DNA of 54,993 nt from positions 1 to 54,993 of the forward strand of contig CAYTLQ010000324.1 of the NCBI GenBank assembly GCA_964438715.1. The letters are read 5' to 3'. Position 1 is the stretch's first letter; every line of letters starts with the position of its first letter. This stretch comes from CAYTLQ01 sp964438715 (GTDB lineage Bacteria > Bacteroidota > Ignavibacteria > Ignavibacteriales > Ignavibacteriaceae). A program made the translations under genes and the position numbers. Below, piece after piece: positions 38,731 to 47,288 of the stretch. The notes below the pieces were generated by a model. That model saw only the letters and a list, made by a program, of their open reading frames with translations. It was not told the origin of the DNA and did no database searches.

Positions 38731-39684
38731 CTACTCTATGCTGATACGATTTATTCGCTGATGTAACAACTCTTTATATTCGGCTTTCTTTATCGGGGAA
38801 AGAAAACTTTTTTCTATACATTCAATCAGAAATTTTTCTTTCTCAAGAAACTTCTTGTGAATATTGCGAACACTTTTACTATTAATTTCAAGGGATTCTG
38901 CAAAAGCCGCAAAATCACTTTTCTTTAGGTTGCTCTTTTTTCCATTTAACGGCAAAGCCAATTCTTCATTATCCTGAGGAATTAACAGTTTGGTTGAAAG
39001 CAGATCGTACGCCGGGGCTAATATCACTTCATTCTCATTCGTAGTCAATAATGAGAAATTCTTTAAATGCATATCTGCATTACCGGTAATGAATGAGAAT
39101 AATGTCAATTCATAAAAATTTATGAGATCAAACAGAGGATAGCTTGAGTATTGTTTGACTACCTTACCGATTTTTTCCATTGATCCGCGATATTTATTTT
39201 CAGTTAATGTTCCGGTCAGTTGTGCCATATCTTCACAAGCTAACTTTCCTGTCCCTATCCTGTCAAATCGTTTTGTGATATAAGAAATTTCACCCGACTT
39301 TAATCGTATAAGCGAGTGTTCAGCAGTTTTTATTTTTACTATTCGGGCAAGATGCATCGTCAGGTCTTCAATTTCAGGCATCTCGGGATATTCCTCCACA
39401 GGCGGTTTTAGTATAAAATTACCAAGCACCCCAATAATCGATAGTCTTTTTTTCTTTGTTTGAGCATATTGACTCTCAATTGATATTTTCGGCTGAACTC
39501 CGGTTACTGATACACTTTTTTCCAAACTAAGAATGGCAAATCTCTGAATTTCTTCTAAAGTTAAAGGGATTTTCGGGGGACTTTCTTTTCCGAAAAATTT
39601 TTTACTGCATTTGGGATGAAAATCTACTATTTCCCCCTCCAAAGGATTATAGCAGTATAGGCATTTGTTTTCATTGTTATTCAT
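38731..39684 (-). CDS. HipT-like Ser/Thr kinase toxin (HipA C-terminal domain)
   Basis: The protein has 317 residues from the ATG at 39684 (start and upstream stop overlap as ATGAATAA); a GTG at 39705 would add seven. Catalytic motifs are present: GNADMHLKNF (Asp204, Asn209) and PAYDLLST (metal-binding Asp227), plus the phosphate loop SVSVTGVQPK. The Ser57-x-Ser59 pair lies at the positions of the autophosphorylation sites described for E. coli HipT. The HipA N-subdomain is missing and is encoded by the gene before. The N-terminus has a CxxC-x11-HPxC motif (Cys8, Cys11, His23, Cys26) that could bind zinc. Expected to phosphorylate a translation component, such as an aminoacyl-tRNA synthetase. 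Confidence 0.9.
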   Translation of the reverse strand: MNNNENKCLYCYNPLEGEIVDFHPKCSKKFFGKESPPKIPLTLEEIQRFAILSLEKSVSVTGVQPKISIESQYAQTKKKRLSIIGVLGNFILKPPVEEYPEMPEIEDLTMHLARIVKIKTAEHSLIRLKSGEISYITKRFDRIGTGKLACEDMAQLTGTLTENKYRGSMEKIGKVVKQYSSYPLFDLINFYELTLFSFITGNADMHLKNFSLLTTNENEVILAPAYDLLSTKLLIPQDNEELALPLNGKKSNLKKSDFAAFAESLEINSKSVRNIHKKFLEKEKFLIECIEKSFLSPIKKAEYKELLHQRINRISIE

Positions 39685-40015
39685 TGTTTTTTTCTTCGGA
39701 GTCACTTAGTACACTTATGGCACCAATACAATCTTTACAAAACATTAACAATAACCCCATCCTGTCTTTTGGATCAATCTTCCAATTCTTCCTGGCAATC
39801 TCTAATAGCCATCCTTCCGGAATTATACCATCAAACACAGGAAGCATGGTTTTCGACTCATACGGTTCTTTTCGCAAAGGCATTGTCAGACTAATTGGTT
39901 GATTTTCAGTACTTGCTAAATAATCTTCATCATACTGAAATCTGAAACCTTCTTCAGTTTCTGAAACTATTCCGGCCAACAAATTCTTAAAATATACTTT
40001 ACCTTTACGAGCCAT
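39677..40015 (-). CDS. HipS-like protein (HipA N-terminal subdomain), probable antitoxin
   Basis: This 112-residue protein (from the ATG at 40015; a GTG at 40024 gives 115) is only the HipA N-subdomain-1 fold: VYFKNLLAGIVSE, then YDEDYLAS, ISLTMPLRKEPY and FDGIIPEGWLLEIA. In classical HipA this is fused to the kinase. As a separate gene between hipB and the kinase it matches HipS, the antitoxin of the tripartite HipBST system. It overlaps hipT and sits directly at the end of hipB, so the three are translationally coupled. Confidence 0.88.
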   Translation of the reverse strand: MARKGKVYFKNLLAGIVSETEEGFRFQYDEDYLASTENQPISLTMPLRKEPYESKTMLPVFDGIIPEGWLLEIARKNWKIDPKDRMGLLLMFCKDCIGAISVLSDSEEKNNE

Positions 40016-40016
40016 T

Positions 40017-40229
40017 TCATTCACTTCTTTCTATTTTACCCGGTTTAAGCTCGTATCCAAACAATGCCAATACCTGATTAACTTTATCCATTCTCATAGA
40101 CTTTTTTCCTTGTTCAATTTCTCGTAATAACCTCAGTCCTATGCCTGCTTTTTCAGCGAGTTCAATTTGCGTGAGGTTAAGTCTTTTCCTTTTTTGCTTT
40201 ACAAACTGAGCTAATTCGTTTTTCACCAT
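40017..40229 (-). CDS. HipB-like XRE-family repressor
   Basis: The 70-residue protein is one helix-turn-helix domain (LTQIELAEKAGIGLRLLREI, then EQGKKSMRMDKVNQVLALFG), as in HipB. It should repress its own operon by binding the three TATACC-N6-GGTATA operators upstream, the nearest of which ends 7 bp before its ATG. It is the first gene of the hipB-hipS-hipT transcript. Confidence 0.92.
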   Translation of the reverse strand: MVKNELAQFVKQKRKRLNLTQIELAEKAGIGLRLLREIEQGKKSMRMDKVNQVLALFGYELKPGKIERSE

Positions 40230-40235
40230 AAGCAG

Positions 40236-40336
40236 TACCCTATTAGGTATAATTAAACTGTAATATATAAATATATACCTTTATAGGTATAATTTCAATA
40301 TAAAATCAAGAAATTATACCGTTTTTGGTATAATTT
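40236..40336. promoter_or_regulatory. Three phased HipB operators upstream of hipB
   Basis: Three inverted repeats share a 6-bp spacer: TACC-N6-GGTA at 40236-40249, TATACC-N6-GGTATA at 40274-40291, and AAATTATACC-N6-GGTATAATTT at 40311-40336. Their centres lie 40 and 41 bp apart, about four helical turns, so bound dimers would face the same side of the DNA. The layout resembles the HipB operators of E. coli, with a different consensus. Confidence 0.85.
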
Positions 40337-40449
40337 TATCGCATGATTCAATCTAATTACCGGAAATATATGTTTTTGAGGTATAAGGGGATTAAGTACT
40401 GCCCGTACTGAAAATGTTCAGACAGTAATAATGTAATATCTATTCTCGA

Positions 40450-40474
40450 AGTAAAACTTTTCCTATGGTATTAA
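40450..40474. repeat. Right copy of 25-bp direct repeat flanking the HipBST module
   Basis: This copy matches 38615-38639 in 24 of 25 positions (G to T at position 15). Read in the permease frame it still encodes VKLFLWY and a stop, so it looks like a displaced end of the permease gene. Confidence 0.75.
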
Positions 40475-40601
40475 GTTGCGGTAACAAAGTTGTATAACTC
40501 TTCCTGATGCATATCAGATTCGTAATATTTTTTCAAACTTTACTTACTTAAAATATTTCCACTCCTCCGGTTGTTACTTTCCGGAGGAGCGAACACAAAA
40601 G

Positions 40602-42962
40602 TCATTTAAGTAAAACTAATTTTTTAATTGCTTTATACTCTCCCGTTTCAAGAACATAAATGTACATTCCTCCCGGAAGTGTATATGCCTGAAACTCAAC
40701 TGTATGATTTCCCGCCTCGCGGTAAGAATTTTCCAATACGCTTACTCTTTCACCAAGCATATTATAGACCGCCAGTTTTACATACCCCGATTGCGGAAGC
40801 GTATAGTTTATTTTTGTTACCGGATTAAACGGGTTCGGGTAATTCTGCGAAAGTTCAAAACTAAACGCTGGTTTAACATTTACAACTATCGCATCGTAAA
40901 TTTTCATTGAACCATCATAATCAATCTGTTTCAAACGGTAATGATTTAATCCGGTGGCAGGATTTTTTTCCGTATATGAATAATTATGCGATGATGAAGT
41001 AGTTCCGTGCCCCGCTATAAATGCTATTGTTATCCAATGATTGCCGTCCAACGATTTTTCAACTTCGAATCCTTTGTTATTAATTTCGGAAGCTGTGGAC
41101 CATTCAACGAGCACGCTGTTATCAGGAGTTACAATTGCGGTGAATGATACAAGCTCGACAGGAACAATTGTGTATGATTTCAGCATAATATTATCAATAT
41201 ACCAGCCATCATACTGCAAACTTGCATCACTCCTGAAATAAAATCGTATTTTTATTACTTTTCCTGTATAGGCTGAAAGATCAATCCTTTCACGAACCCA
41301 CGAGGATTGTACTGCATCGTACAGTGGTTGTCCGTTTGGCTGAAAACTTCCTGTACCGGGATTCGTGTATTGTCCTGCAAGCGCTATCCATGTTGCACCA
41401 TTATCTGTTGATACCTGGAACATTCCATAATCGTAATTGTTTTCAATATTCCATTGAGCATCAAATTCAAGTTCAGCGCCAAGCACTGTTGTTAAATCAA
41501 TACTTTGATTATACATTAAATAACAATTCTCATTTGCTAAATAATTACCGGCGGGTGATTCAGTAAAAGAATATGGTGCTGAAACATATTTTCCCGTTGT
41601 AACATTCCAGTTGGCTGTTTTTGACCAGTCCGTAATTACATTAGCAGTGTCAGACATAAGTGTAACTGTCGGCGCAACATAAAATTGATGCAGAGATACC
41701 GGTGGAGTATGACCAGGTGGATTAAAACCACTTCCGCCTTCAGGACTTGTAGCAACAATGCTGGCGGCAGAATCCTGGGCGGCAATGTAATATTGTACAG
41801 CACTTCCAAGTGAAATATTCTGTATAGTAAAATTATATAATCCCGGCGTACCGGTGGGCTGACCAACAACATCGGTAAATGAAGAGAAACCTGAGCCGGT
41901 ATTAACGCGATACCACAGTCTTGGCGCTCCTGATCCGGTGCCAATTCCAAGTCCTGTTTGCACGGTTGCATTGAGTGTAATATTTCCGCCATTAACAGTA
42001 GATGCCATCGGCGTGTGCTGAATACGCATATTGAGATCTAAGGCGTATGTGGCAAGCGTGGCAATTGAAATCTTTGCGGCTTTGTGGTAAATTGTGTTAT
42101 TGAACCGCGAGACAATGTCGTTCGTGGTGTGATAATATGCATTGAAGTCGTTATCATCGTCTTCTATTAAAAGCACAGCAGAAATATTTTTATTCCAAAA
42201 GGAAGCATGGTCACTGGCTGTAATACCCGGAGTTTTTATTACCGGAACTATACCAATTCCATACATTGAATTAACCTCCAGCATCTTGGAGCTCAATGCG
42301 GGAGAATTTGCAATATTCCTGACATGAATATTCATTTTATTATCGTTGTTTGAGTCCCATGCAATCATATCAAGATTAATAACACCAAGAAGTGAATCAT
42401 TTGCGGTAAGTTGATTAGCATAATTGGCACTACCTACCAGTCCTTGTTCTTCTTCATCCCATAGTGCAAAAATTATAGTGTACGGAAAAGTATATTGAGA
42501 AAGCACTCTTGCGGCTTCTATAACAGCGGCTGTGCCACTGGCATTATCATCTGCTCCCGGCGCCAATGAACCACTCGGCATATCATCAAAGTGAGCACAG
42601 ATCATAAATTTTTGATTTGGATAACGGGTTCCCTGCTTAATTCCAATAACATTCTTTCCTGTCGAGCTCCACGCAATAATGGAAGTCGGAATTCCATAAC
42701 TTTCTAACTTTTGTTTTATATATTCACCTGCTTTATCATTTGCAGAATTGTTTTTATGGCGCGAAACAATTGTGTACGGTGTCCCTCCAATAGTGGTGGG
42801 AACATTACCTGAAAGTTCTTTAACGAAGAAAACCAAAGAATCAATATTTACCTGATTGATGATGTTCTGAATAAGTGACATTCGTTTTTGAGCATGGAGG
42901 GGAGCCGAAAGAACAAGAAGAATAAGCGCCAACCCACGGAAGTATAGATTAAGCCTCGACAT
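40602..42962 (-). CDS. Secreted M28-family metallopeptidase with T9SS sorting domain
   Basis: The 786-residue protein has a signal peptide, then an M28 aminopeptidase domain (~60-300) with the two-zinc ligands: MICAHFDDMPSG, PGADDNASGTAAVIEAA and ALWDEEEQGLVGSANYA, plus later NLDMIAWD and TASDHASFW. A fibronectin-like and a MAM/jellyroll-like region (~430-590) and an Ig-like strand region follow. The C-terminus is a T9SS sorting domain (NYPNPFNPVTKINYTL, VYNMLGERV, ending IKKLVLLK). It should degrade peptides outside the cell. Monocistronic. Confidence 0.92.
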   Translation of the reverse strand: MSRLNLYFRGLALILLVLSAPLHAQKRMSLIQNIINQVNIDSLVFFVKELSGNVPTTIGGTPYTIVSRHKNNSANDKAGEYIKQKLESYGIPTSIIAWSSTGKNVIGIKQGTRYPNQKFMICAHFDDMPSGSLAPGADDNASGTAAVIEAARVLSQYTFPYTIIFALWDEEEQGLVGSANYANQLTANDSLLGVINLDMIAWDSNNDNKMNIHVRNIANSPALSSKMLEVNSMYGIGIVPVIKTPGITASDHASFWNKNISAVLLIEDDDNDFNAYYHTTNDIVSRFNNTIYHKAAKISIATLATYALDLNMRIQHTPMASTVNGGNITLNATVQTGLGIGTGSGAPRLWYRVNTGSGFSSFTDVVGQPTGTPGLYNFTIQNISLGSAVQYYIAAQDSAASIVATSPEGGSGFNPPGHTPPVSLHQFYVAPTVTLMSDTANVITDWSKTANWNVTTGKYVSAPYSFTESPAGNYLANENCYLMYNQSIDLTTVLGAELEFDAQWNIENNYDYGMFQVSTDNGATWIALAGQYTNPGTGSFQPNGQPLYDAVQSSWVRERIDLSAYTGKVIKIRFYFRSDASLQYDGWYIDNIMLKSYTIVPVELVSFTAIVTPDNSVLVEWSTASEINNKGFEVEKSLDGNHWITIAFIAGHGTTSSSHNYSYTEKNPATGLNHYRLKQIDYDGSMKIYDAIVVNVKPAFSFELSQNYPNPFNPVTKINYTLPQSGYVKLAVYNMLGERVSVLENSYREAGNHTVEFQAYTLPGGMYIYVLETGEYKAIKKLVLLK

Positions 42963-43315
42963 ACAACACCGTTTAAGTTAAAAATACACTGTAAAATTAG
43001 CATTTTTTTGATGAAATCTTTTATGTTAATTTTTAACATCTATAAATACTATTCACATTCTCTCTTTTCTGCTTTTATATGAATTCTGTTTTACTATCAA
43101 CTTTTCGTATTCTTTTATACGGGAATTCCTTATCTTTCTATTATGACTCTGGCGCAATAAGTAACAGTTACGCAGACATTATTCTTATCTTTGTTCTGCC
43201 AACTTCACCCCTGTTGAACATTTCTCATTGAAGACACTTCTTTGATTCACCGGTTTTGACGCCCGCGTTAATTTTTTACAACATACTACTTTTAGAAAGA
43301 AAACGGTATTAGTTT
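42963..43315. other. Divergent intergenic region
   Basis: 353 bases between the divergent M28 peptidase and DEAD-box helicase genes. It must hold both promoters and the helicase leader. I recognised no repeat or RNA element. Confidence 0.45.
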
Positions 43316-44884
43316 ATGAAACATATTCTATTTAGTCAGCTTAACTTATCAAAAGAACAACTTAAGGCAATTGAAGATCTGGGCTATGAAGAGGCAACGC
43401 CTATTCAGACAGAGGCAATACCGGTTATTATGAGCGGAAATGATGTAATAGGGCAGGCACAGACCGGTACAGGTAAAACGGCAGCGTTTGGAATACCTGC
43501 GCTTGAAATGTTACCCTCCGTGGGGAAAACTGTTCATACATTAATTCTATGCCCGACCCGCGAACTCGCACTACAGGTTGCCGAAGAAATTTCTAAACTT
43601 GCTAAATACAAAAAGAACTGCTCATTGCTTCCCATATATGGAGGTCAGTCTATTGAACGGCAGTTTTCCGCATTAAAAAAGGGTGTGCGAATTATTATCG
43701 GTACTCCCGGACGCATTCAGGATCATATTGATCGCGGGACACTCAATCTTGGCGATGTAAGGCTTGTAGTGTTGGATGAAGCGGATGAAATGCTGAATAT
43801 GGGCTTTCGTGATGACATTGAAAAAATATTACGCTCCGTACCGAAAGAACGGCAGACTGTTCTCTTTTCAGCCACAATGCCTAAGCCTATTCTCGAGCTA
43901 ACAAAAAAATTTCAGAGAGATCCTGTACATATTAAAATTACTCACGAAGTTCTTACCGTACCTCTTACAGAGCAAGTGTATTTTGAGGTACGGGAACGAG
44001 ATAAAGTCGAGGCGCTATCTCGTTTAATCGACTTTCACGGGTTGAAACTTTCTATTGTTTTTTGTAACACGAAGCGGCGTGTGGATGAGCTAGTTGAACA
44101 TCTGCGCGCACGAGGTTATCAGTCCGAAGGTCTGCATGGCGACCTAAGCCAAAGTATGCGTGAAAAAGTACTTGGTCGGTTTCGTAAAGGAACAGTGGAA
44201 ATACTTGTTGCAACCGATGTTGCTGCCCGCGGGCTTGATATAGATGATGTGGATTCCGTATTCAACTATGATATGCCTCAGGATGAGCAAGCGTATGTTC
44301 ACCGAATCGGCAGAACCGGCAGAGCAGGAAAAACCGGAAAGGCTTTCACTTTTGTTTCAGGTTCAGAATATCAACAACTGAAAAGTATTCAGCGATACAT
44401 TAATCAAAAAATAAAATCGGGCACAATACCATCTTTCGACGACATTGAGGAATTACGGGTACAGGCGCTTATAAACAATATTAAAGAATTCTCCCGCAGT
44501 AAAAATGCAGAACGCTTTATCCATATTGTAGAGCGACTTATCGACGAAGAAATTTCATCTATTGATGTAGCTGCATTTCTGATGTATGAAAAAATTTCCC
44601 ACATACGAAATTCTGAAAGCAATAAAGAAGATCTCGTTTCCAATGGAGCTCTTGCTGTTCTTGCAATCAATCTTGGTCGTTATGACCGAATTAAACCCGG
44701 TGATTTATTAGGAGCACTTGCGGGTGAGTCGGGATTATCGGGGAAAGTTATTGGTGAAATTTCAATTCAGGATAAAATGACATTTATTGAGATACCCCTT
44801 GAATATAAAGAAAAAATCATGCGCTCAATGAGAGGAAAAAAAATAAAAGGTAAAAGAATTTCTTTGGAAATAGTTCGTCAGTAA
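43316..44884 (+). CDS. deaD: DEAD-box RNA helicase with DbpA-type RNA-binding domain
   Basis: The 522-residue helicase has the Q motif (PIQTEAIPV), motif I AQTGTGKT, Ia PTRELAL, II LDEADEML, III SAT, IV IVFCNTKRRV, V ATDVAARGLD and VI HRIGRTGRAG. The C-terminal ~75 residues match the DbpA RNA-binding domain (GALAVLAINLGRYDRIKPGD, FIEIPLEY). By family knowledge it unwinds RNA in ribosome assembly, mRNA decay or cold adaptation. Length and the C-terminal domain favour the DeaD/CsdA group over RhlE. Monocistronic. Confidence 0.93.
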   Translation: MKHILFSQLNLSKEQLKAIEDLGYEEATPIQTEAIPVIMSGNDVIGQAQTGTGKTAAFGIPALEMLPSVGKTVHTLILCPTRELALQVAEEISKLAKYKKNCSLLPIYGGQSIERQFSALKKGVRIIIGTPGRIQDHIDRGTLNLGDVRLVVLDEADEMLNMGFRDDIEKILRSVPKERQTVLFSATMPKPILELTKKFQRDPVHIKITHEVLTVPLTEQVYFEVRERDKVEALSRLIDFHGLKLSIVFCNTKRRVDELVEHLRARGYQSEGLHGDLSQSMREKVLGRFRKGTVEILVATDVAARGLDIDDVDSVFNYDMPQDEQAYVHRIGRTGRAGKTGKAFTFVSGSEYQQLKSIQRYINQKIKSGTIPSFDDIEELRVQALINNIKEFSRSKNAERFIHIVERLIDEEISSIDVAAFLMYEKISHIRNSESNKEDLVSNGALAVLAINLGRYDRIKPGDLLGALAGESGLSGKVIGEISIQDKMTFIEIPLEYKEKIMRSMRGKKIKGKRISLEIVRQ

Positions 44885-45266
44885 GTAAAACGATTTGTTA
44901 TTTTGCAAAAGCGTATAGAAATCCTTAATAATCTCAGTAAATTTTTCTTAGGCTATAATCAGGCCATATTTGCTTACCCGAATTATTTTAGTGAACGATA
45001 TAATGAAGTAACTTCGAATAAACAATACGGAGTTTTCTCAATTCTTTGCTAACTACTTTCTCTGCCGGTATGGGAATATTGTTTACTCCGGTAACATTGA
45101 TTTAAATTGGTTGTGGAGGCGGTTTTAAAACGGAAATTACAACCCGGAGCAAGGAGCCGCTCCTCCGAAATTCAAACGGAATTTTTTTCAACTCACTACA
45201 TCTGAAATTTCCCGTATTTATTTATGCTGTATTCCGGGTAAGATACTTATGTGTTTATATTGTGTA
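44885..45266. other. Convergent intergenic region with GC-rich hairpin
   Basis: About 380 bases between convergent genes. It holds a GC-rich hairpin (GGAG-CCG-CTCC at 45153-45163, within CGGAGC...CTCCTCCG) followed ~16 bases later by a T-run, a possible helicase terminator. The surrounding GTTGTGGAGGCGGTTTTAAAAC could be a decayed repeat, but no second copy is in the window. Confidence 0.4.
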
Positions 45267-45986
45267 TTACTCAACCTTGATTATATGTTCGTTCATCAGT
45301 TCGCCCATGCGTTTAAGAACAGTTATTCCTATTATTTCTGCCGCTTCCTCAAGTTTCAATACACCCATATTCAGTACAAGGTGGTATAAGGTTGGGTCAT
45401 CAATAGCGCGATTATAATTAATTCTTACATAATCAGCTCTGGCCGCATCTTCTTTTTTGATAAAATCAACGGCTTCCTTATGAGTCATATTATAAAACGA
45501 TTCCATATTTTTAATTCGTACTTCAAGTGGTGCAACCAGACGAACATGGATTGCATTTGGCAGTTTGGCAGAAATAACATTTGCAGCCCGACCTACTATT
45601 ATAACATAGCCCATCCGGCAAAGCTCAAGTATTGTTTCATTGGTTTTATGAAGTACTTTTACGACCGGCGGATGAATACCCAACATTTCATTCATCAGGG
45701 TTTTAATAGGCTTTAATTTTTCTTCCGGAAAATACTGGCTATACTTTAGCGGTAAATGGTTTTCTTCGAGAACTTTTTCAATAAGATTTTTATCAAAAAG
45801 GGTAAGAGAAATTCCGTGTTCATCAAAAAAGTGAATAATTTTTTCCCCTATTCGTTCCGCTCCGGATCCGGTTTCACGGGAGATAGTAATGCAAGGTCCC
45901 CCGGGTTTGCGTGCGCCTGTTTCTGAATCTTTTGCATGAGATTCGATGTATAATCTGGCTTTCTCGAAAGTTCCAAGTACTTTCAT
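45267..45986 (-). CDS. Cytidylate kinase-like family protein
   Basis: The 239-residue P-loop protein has PCITISRETGSGAERIGEKI (modified Walker A of the cytidylate-kinase-like Pfam group), the lid-like VRINYNRAIDDP and IIVGRAANVI. This group is distinct from Cmk and its substrate is not established; a nucleoside monophosphate is likely. Ribosome binding site AAGGAG lies 9 bases before the ATG. Monocistronic. Confidence 0.88.
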   Translation of the reverse strand: MKVLGTFEKARLYIESHAKDSETGARKPGGPCITISRETGSGAERIGEKIIHFFDEHGISLTLFDKNLIEKVLEENHLPLKYSQYFPEEKLKPIKTLMNEMLGIHPPVVKVLHKTNETILELCRMGYVIIVGRAANVISAKLPNAIHVRLVAPLEVRIKNMESFYNMTHKEAVDFIKKEDAARADYVRINYNRAIDDPTLYHLVLNMGVLKLEEAAEIIGITVLKRMGELMNEHIIKVE

Positions 45987-46268
45987 AGCAGTAACTCCTT
46001 TCCGTTCTGCTTTAATTGAACCAAGAATAACAAACCGAACGCATTAATTCACTGTTCCCCTTACAACAGTGTTTATCGTTAGAAGAAATATAAATTATTC
46101 TAACATGAAGGTCAACAGCAGTAAATTGAAATTGTACCCGCTAACGATTGATAGAATTATTCTTAAAGACAGAGAATGTATAAACCAATCCATCCGATAT
46201 AGAAGTAAAGTATAGCATAAACAGACATACTTTATGGTTGCTTTTTAATTGTTGATGATTAGTGTTAC

Positions 46269-47180
46269 TTAATAATAATTCAATCGAGCAAAAAATCGAT
46301 CAATGAGTTTTTCGTTCAGCGATGGCAGATCGGTTTTCAGTATTTTATAGTTGTATTTCGGAACCTGCATTTCATCAAACCATTTGCTCCAGTATGCTTT
46401 CATAATATCATAATCGTCGGTGTATGGTCCCCAGGGAGCAAATTCGAGCGCAAGAATGTGGAGTTGTTTCAGCGTAACACCTGCCGAAAGAAAACCATAG
46501 TCACCATTAGTAAAATCCGATTGCCAGTTAGGATTTTTCCGAAATTTTGAAACATGGGGTGCATTAGGTCCAATAAAACTGTAACGATTTCCTTTCTGAT
46601 ATATACTGTTAGCAAAATACATATAGCCATCGGTAACAACTACCAGAACATTGATAGTGTTGGGTTCATCGGAAATACAGTCATCTGTGGCACGATGCCG
46701 GAAATAATTGAAAATGTCTGAACCATTAAAATAACCGGCGGATGAAGCAATATTGTACAATTGTGTCAAATTATTTCGGTAAATACTATCCAAAGCGGAG
46801 TGCATTTTTCTTTTTTCATCAATCTCCAATTCAGCAAAATCGATGTCAAGCGCTTTTGCAATAGACTGGATTGTGGAATTAAAATGGTTTGGATAAAAAA
46901 CAACCTTAATACAGTCGTTTGCGGCAAATACACCTTTTTTATCCATCCCTTTTTTCATTGCGTGTACAACTCGCAGAATGGCCGCTATATCTTTTTCGGC
47001 CTGATCGGGATTTTTTATGGCAGAAATTCTGTCCGAGAGGTCAAGTAGTATGGTAATGTTATAGTTAGTATGTAGAACCGTTTCAGAATTTCCTCCGGAA
47101 TCTTTTTTCCCATTTTTACATCCGGTCAGAATTGTTATTGCAATAAAAAAGAAAGAAAAAAATTGTATCGCACTTTTCAT
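46269..47180 (-). CDS. Lipoprotein with vWA-like domain
   Basis: The protein (303 residues from the ATG at 47180; a GTG at 47186 is also well placed after AAAGGA) has a lipoprotein signal (FFFIAITILTGCKNG, lipobox LTGC). The N-terminal strand NITILLDLSDRI and the later NVLVVVTDGYMYF look like the first and middle strands of a vWA/integrin-like fold, with DLSD as a partial metal-site motif. I recognise no named family. It lies ~100 bp after the 406-aa membrane protein on the same strand and may act with it. Confidence 0.7.
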   Translation of the reverse strand: MKSAIQFFSFFFIAITILTGCKNGKKDSGGNSETVLHTNYNITILLDLSDRISAIKNPDQAEKDIAAILRVVHAMKKGMDKKGVFAANDCIKVVFYPNHFNSTIQSIAKALDIDFAELEIDEKRKMHSALDSIYRNNLTQLYNIASSAGYFNGSDIFNYFRHRATDDCISDEPNTINVLVVVTDGYMYFANSIYQKGNRYSFIGPNAPHVSKFRKNPNWQSDFTNGDYGFLSAGVTLKQLHILALEFAPWGPYTDDYDIMKAYWSKWFDEMQVPKYNYKILKTDLPSLNEKLIDRFFARLNYY

Positions 47181-47288
47181 AAGCACTTTAATCCTTTGTT
47201 TTATTATCTAATCCTCGTAAAATTATTTCTGCCGCAGTCATAAACACTGCTTCCATTATCGTACCCGGGAATCCATTAATTGCTCTCA

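Noticed and set aside
41636..41992. 118-aa minus-strand frame
   Set aside because: Out-of-frame shadow within the M28 peptidase gene on the same strand.
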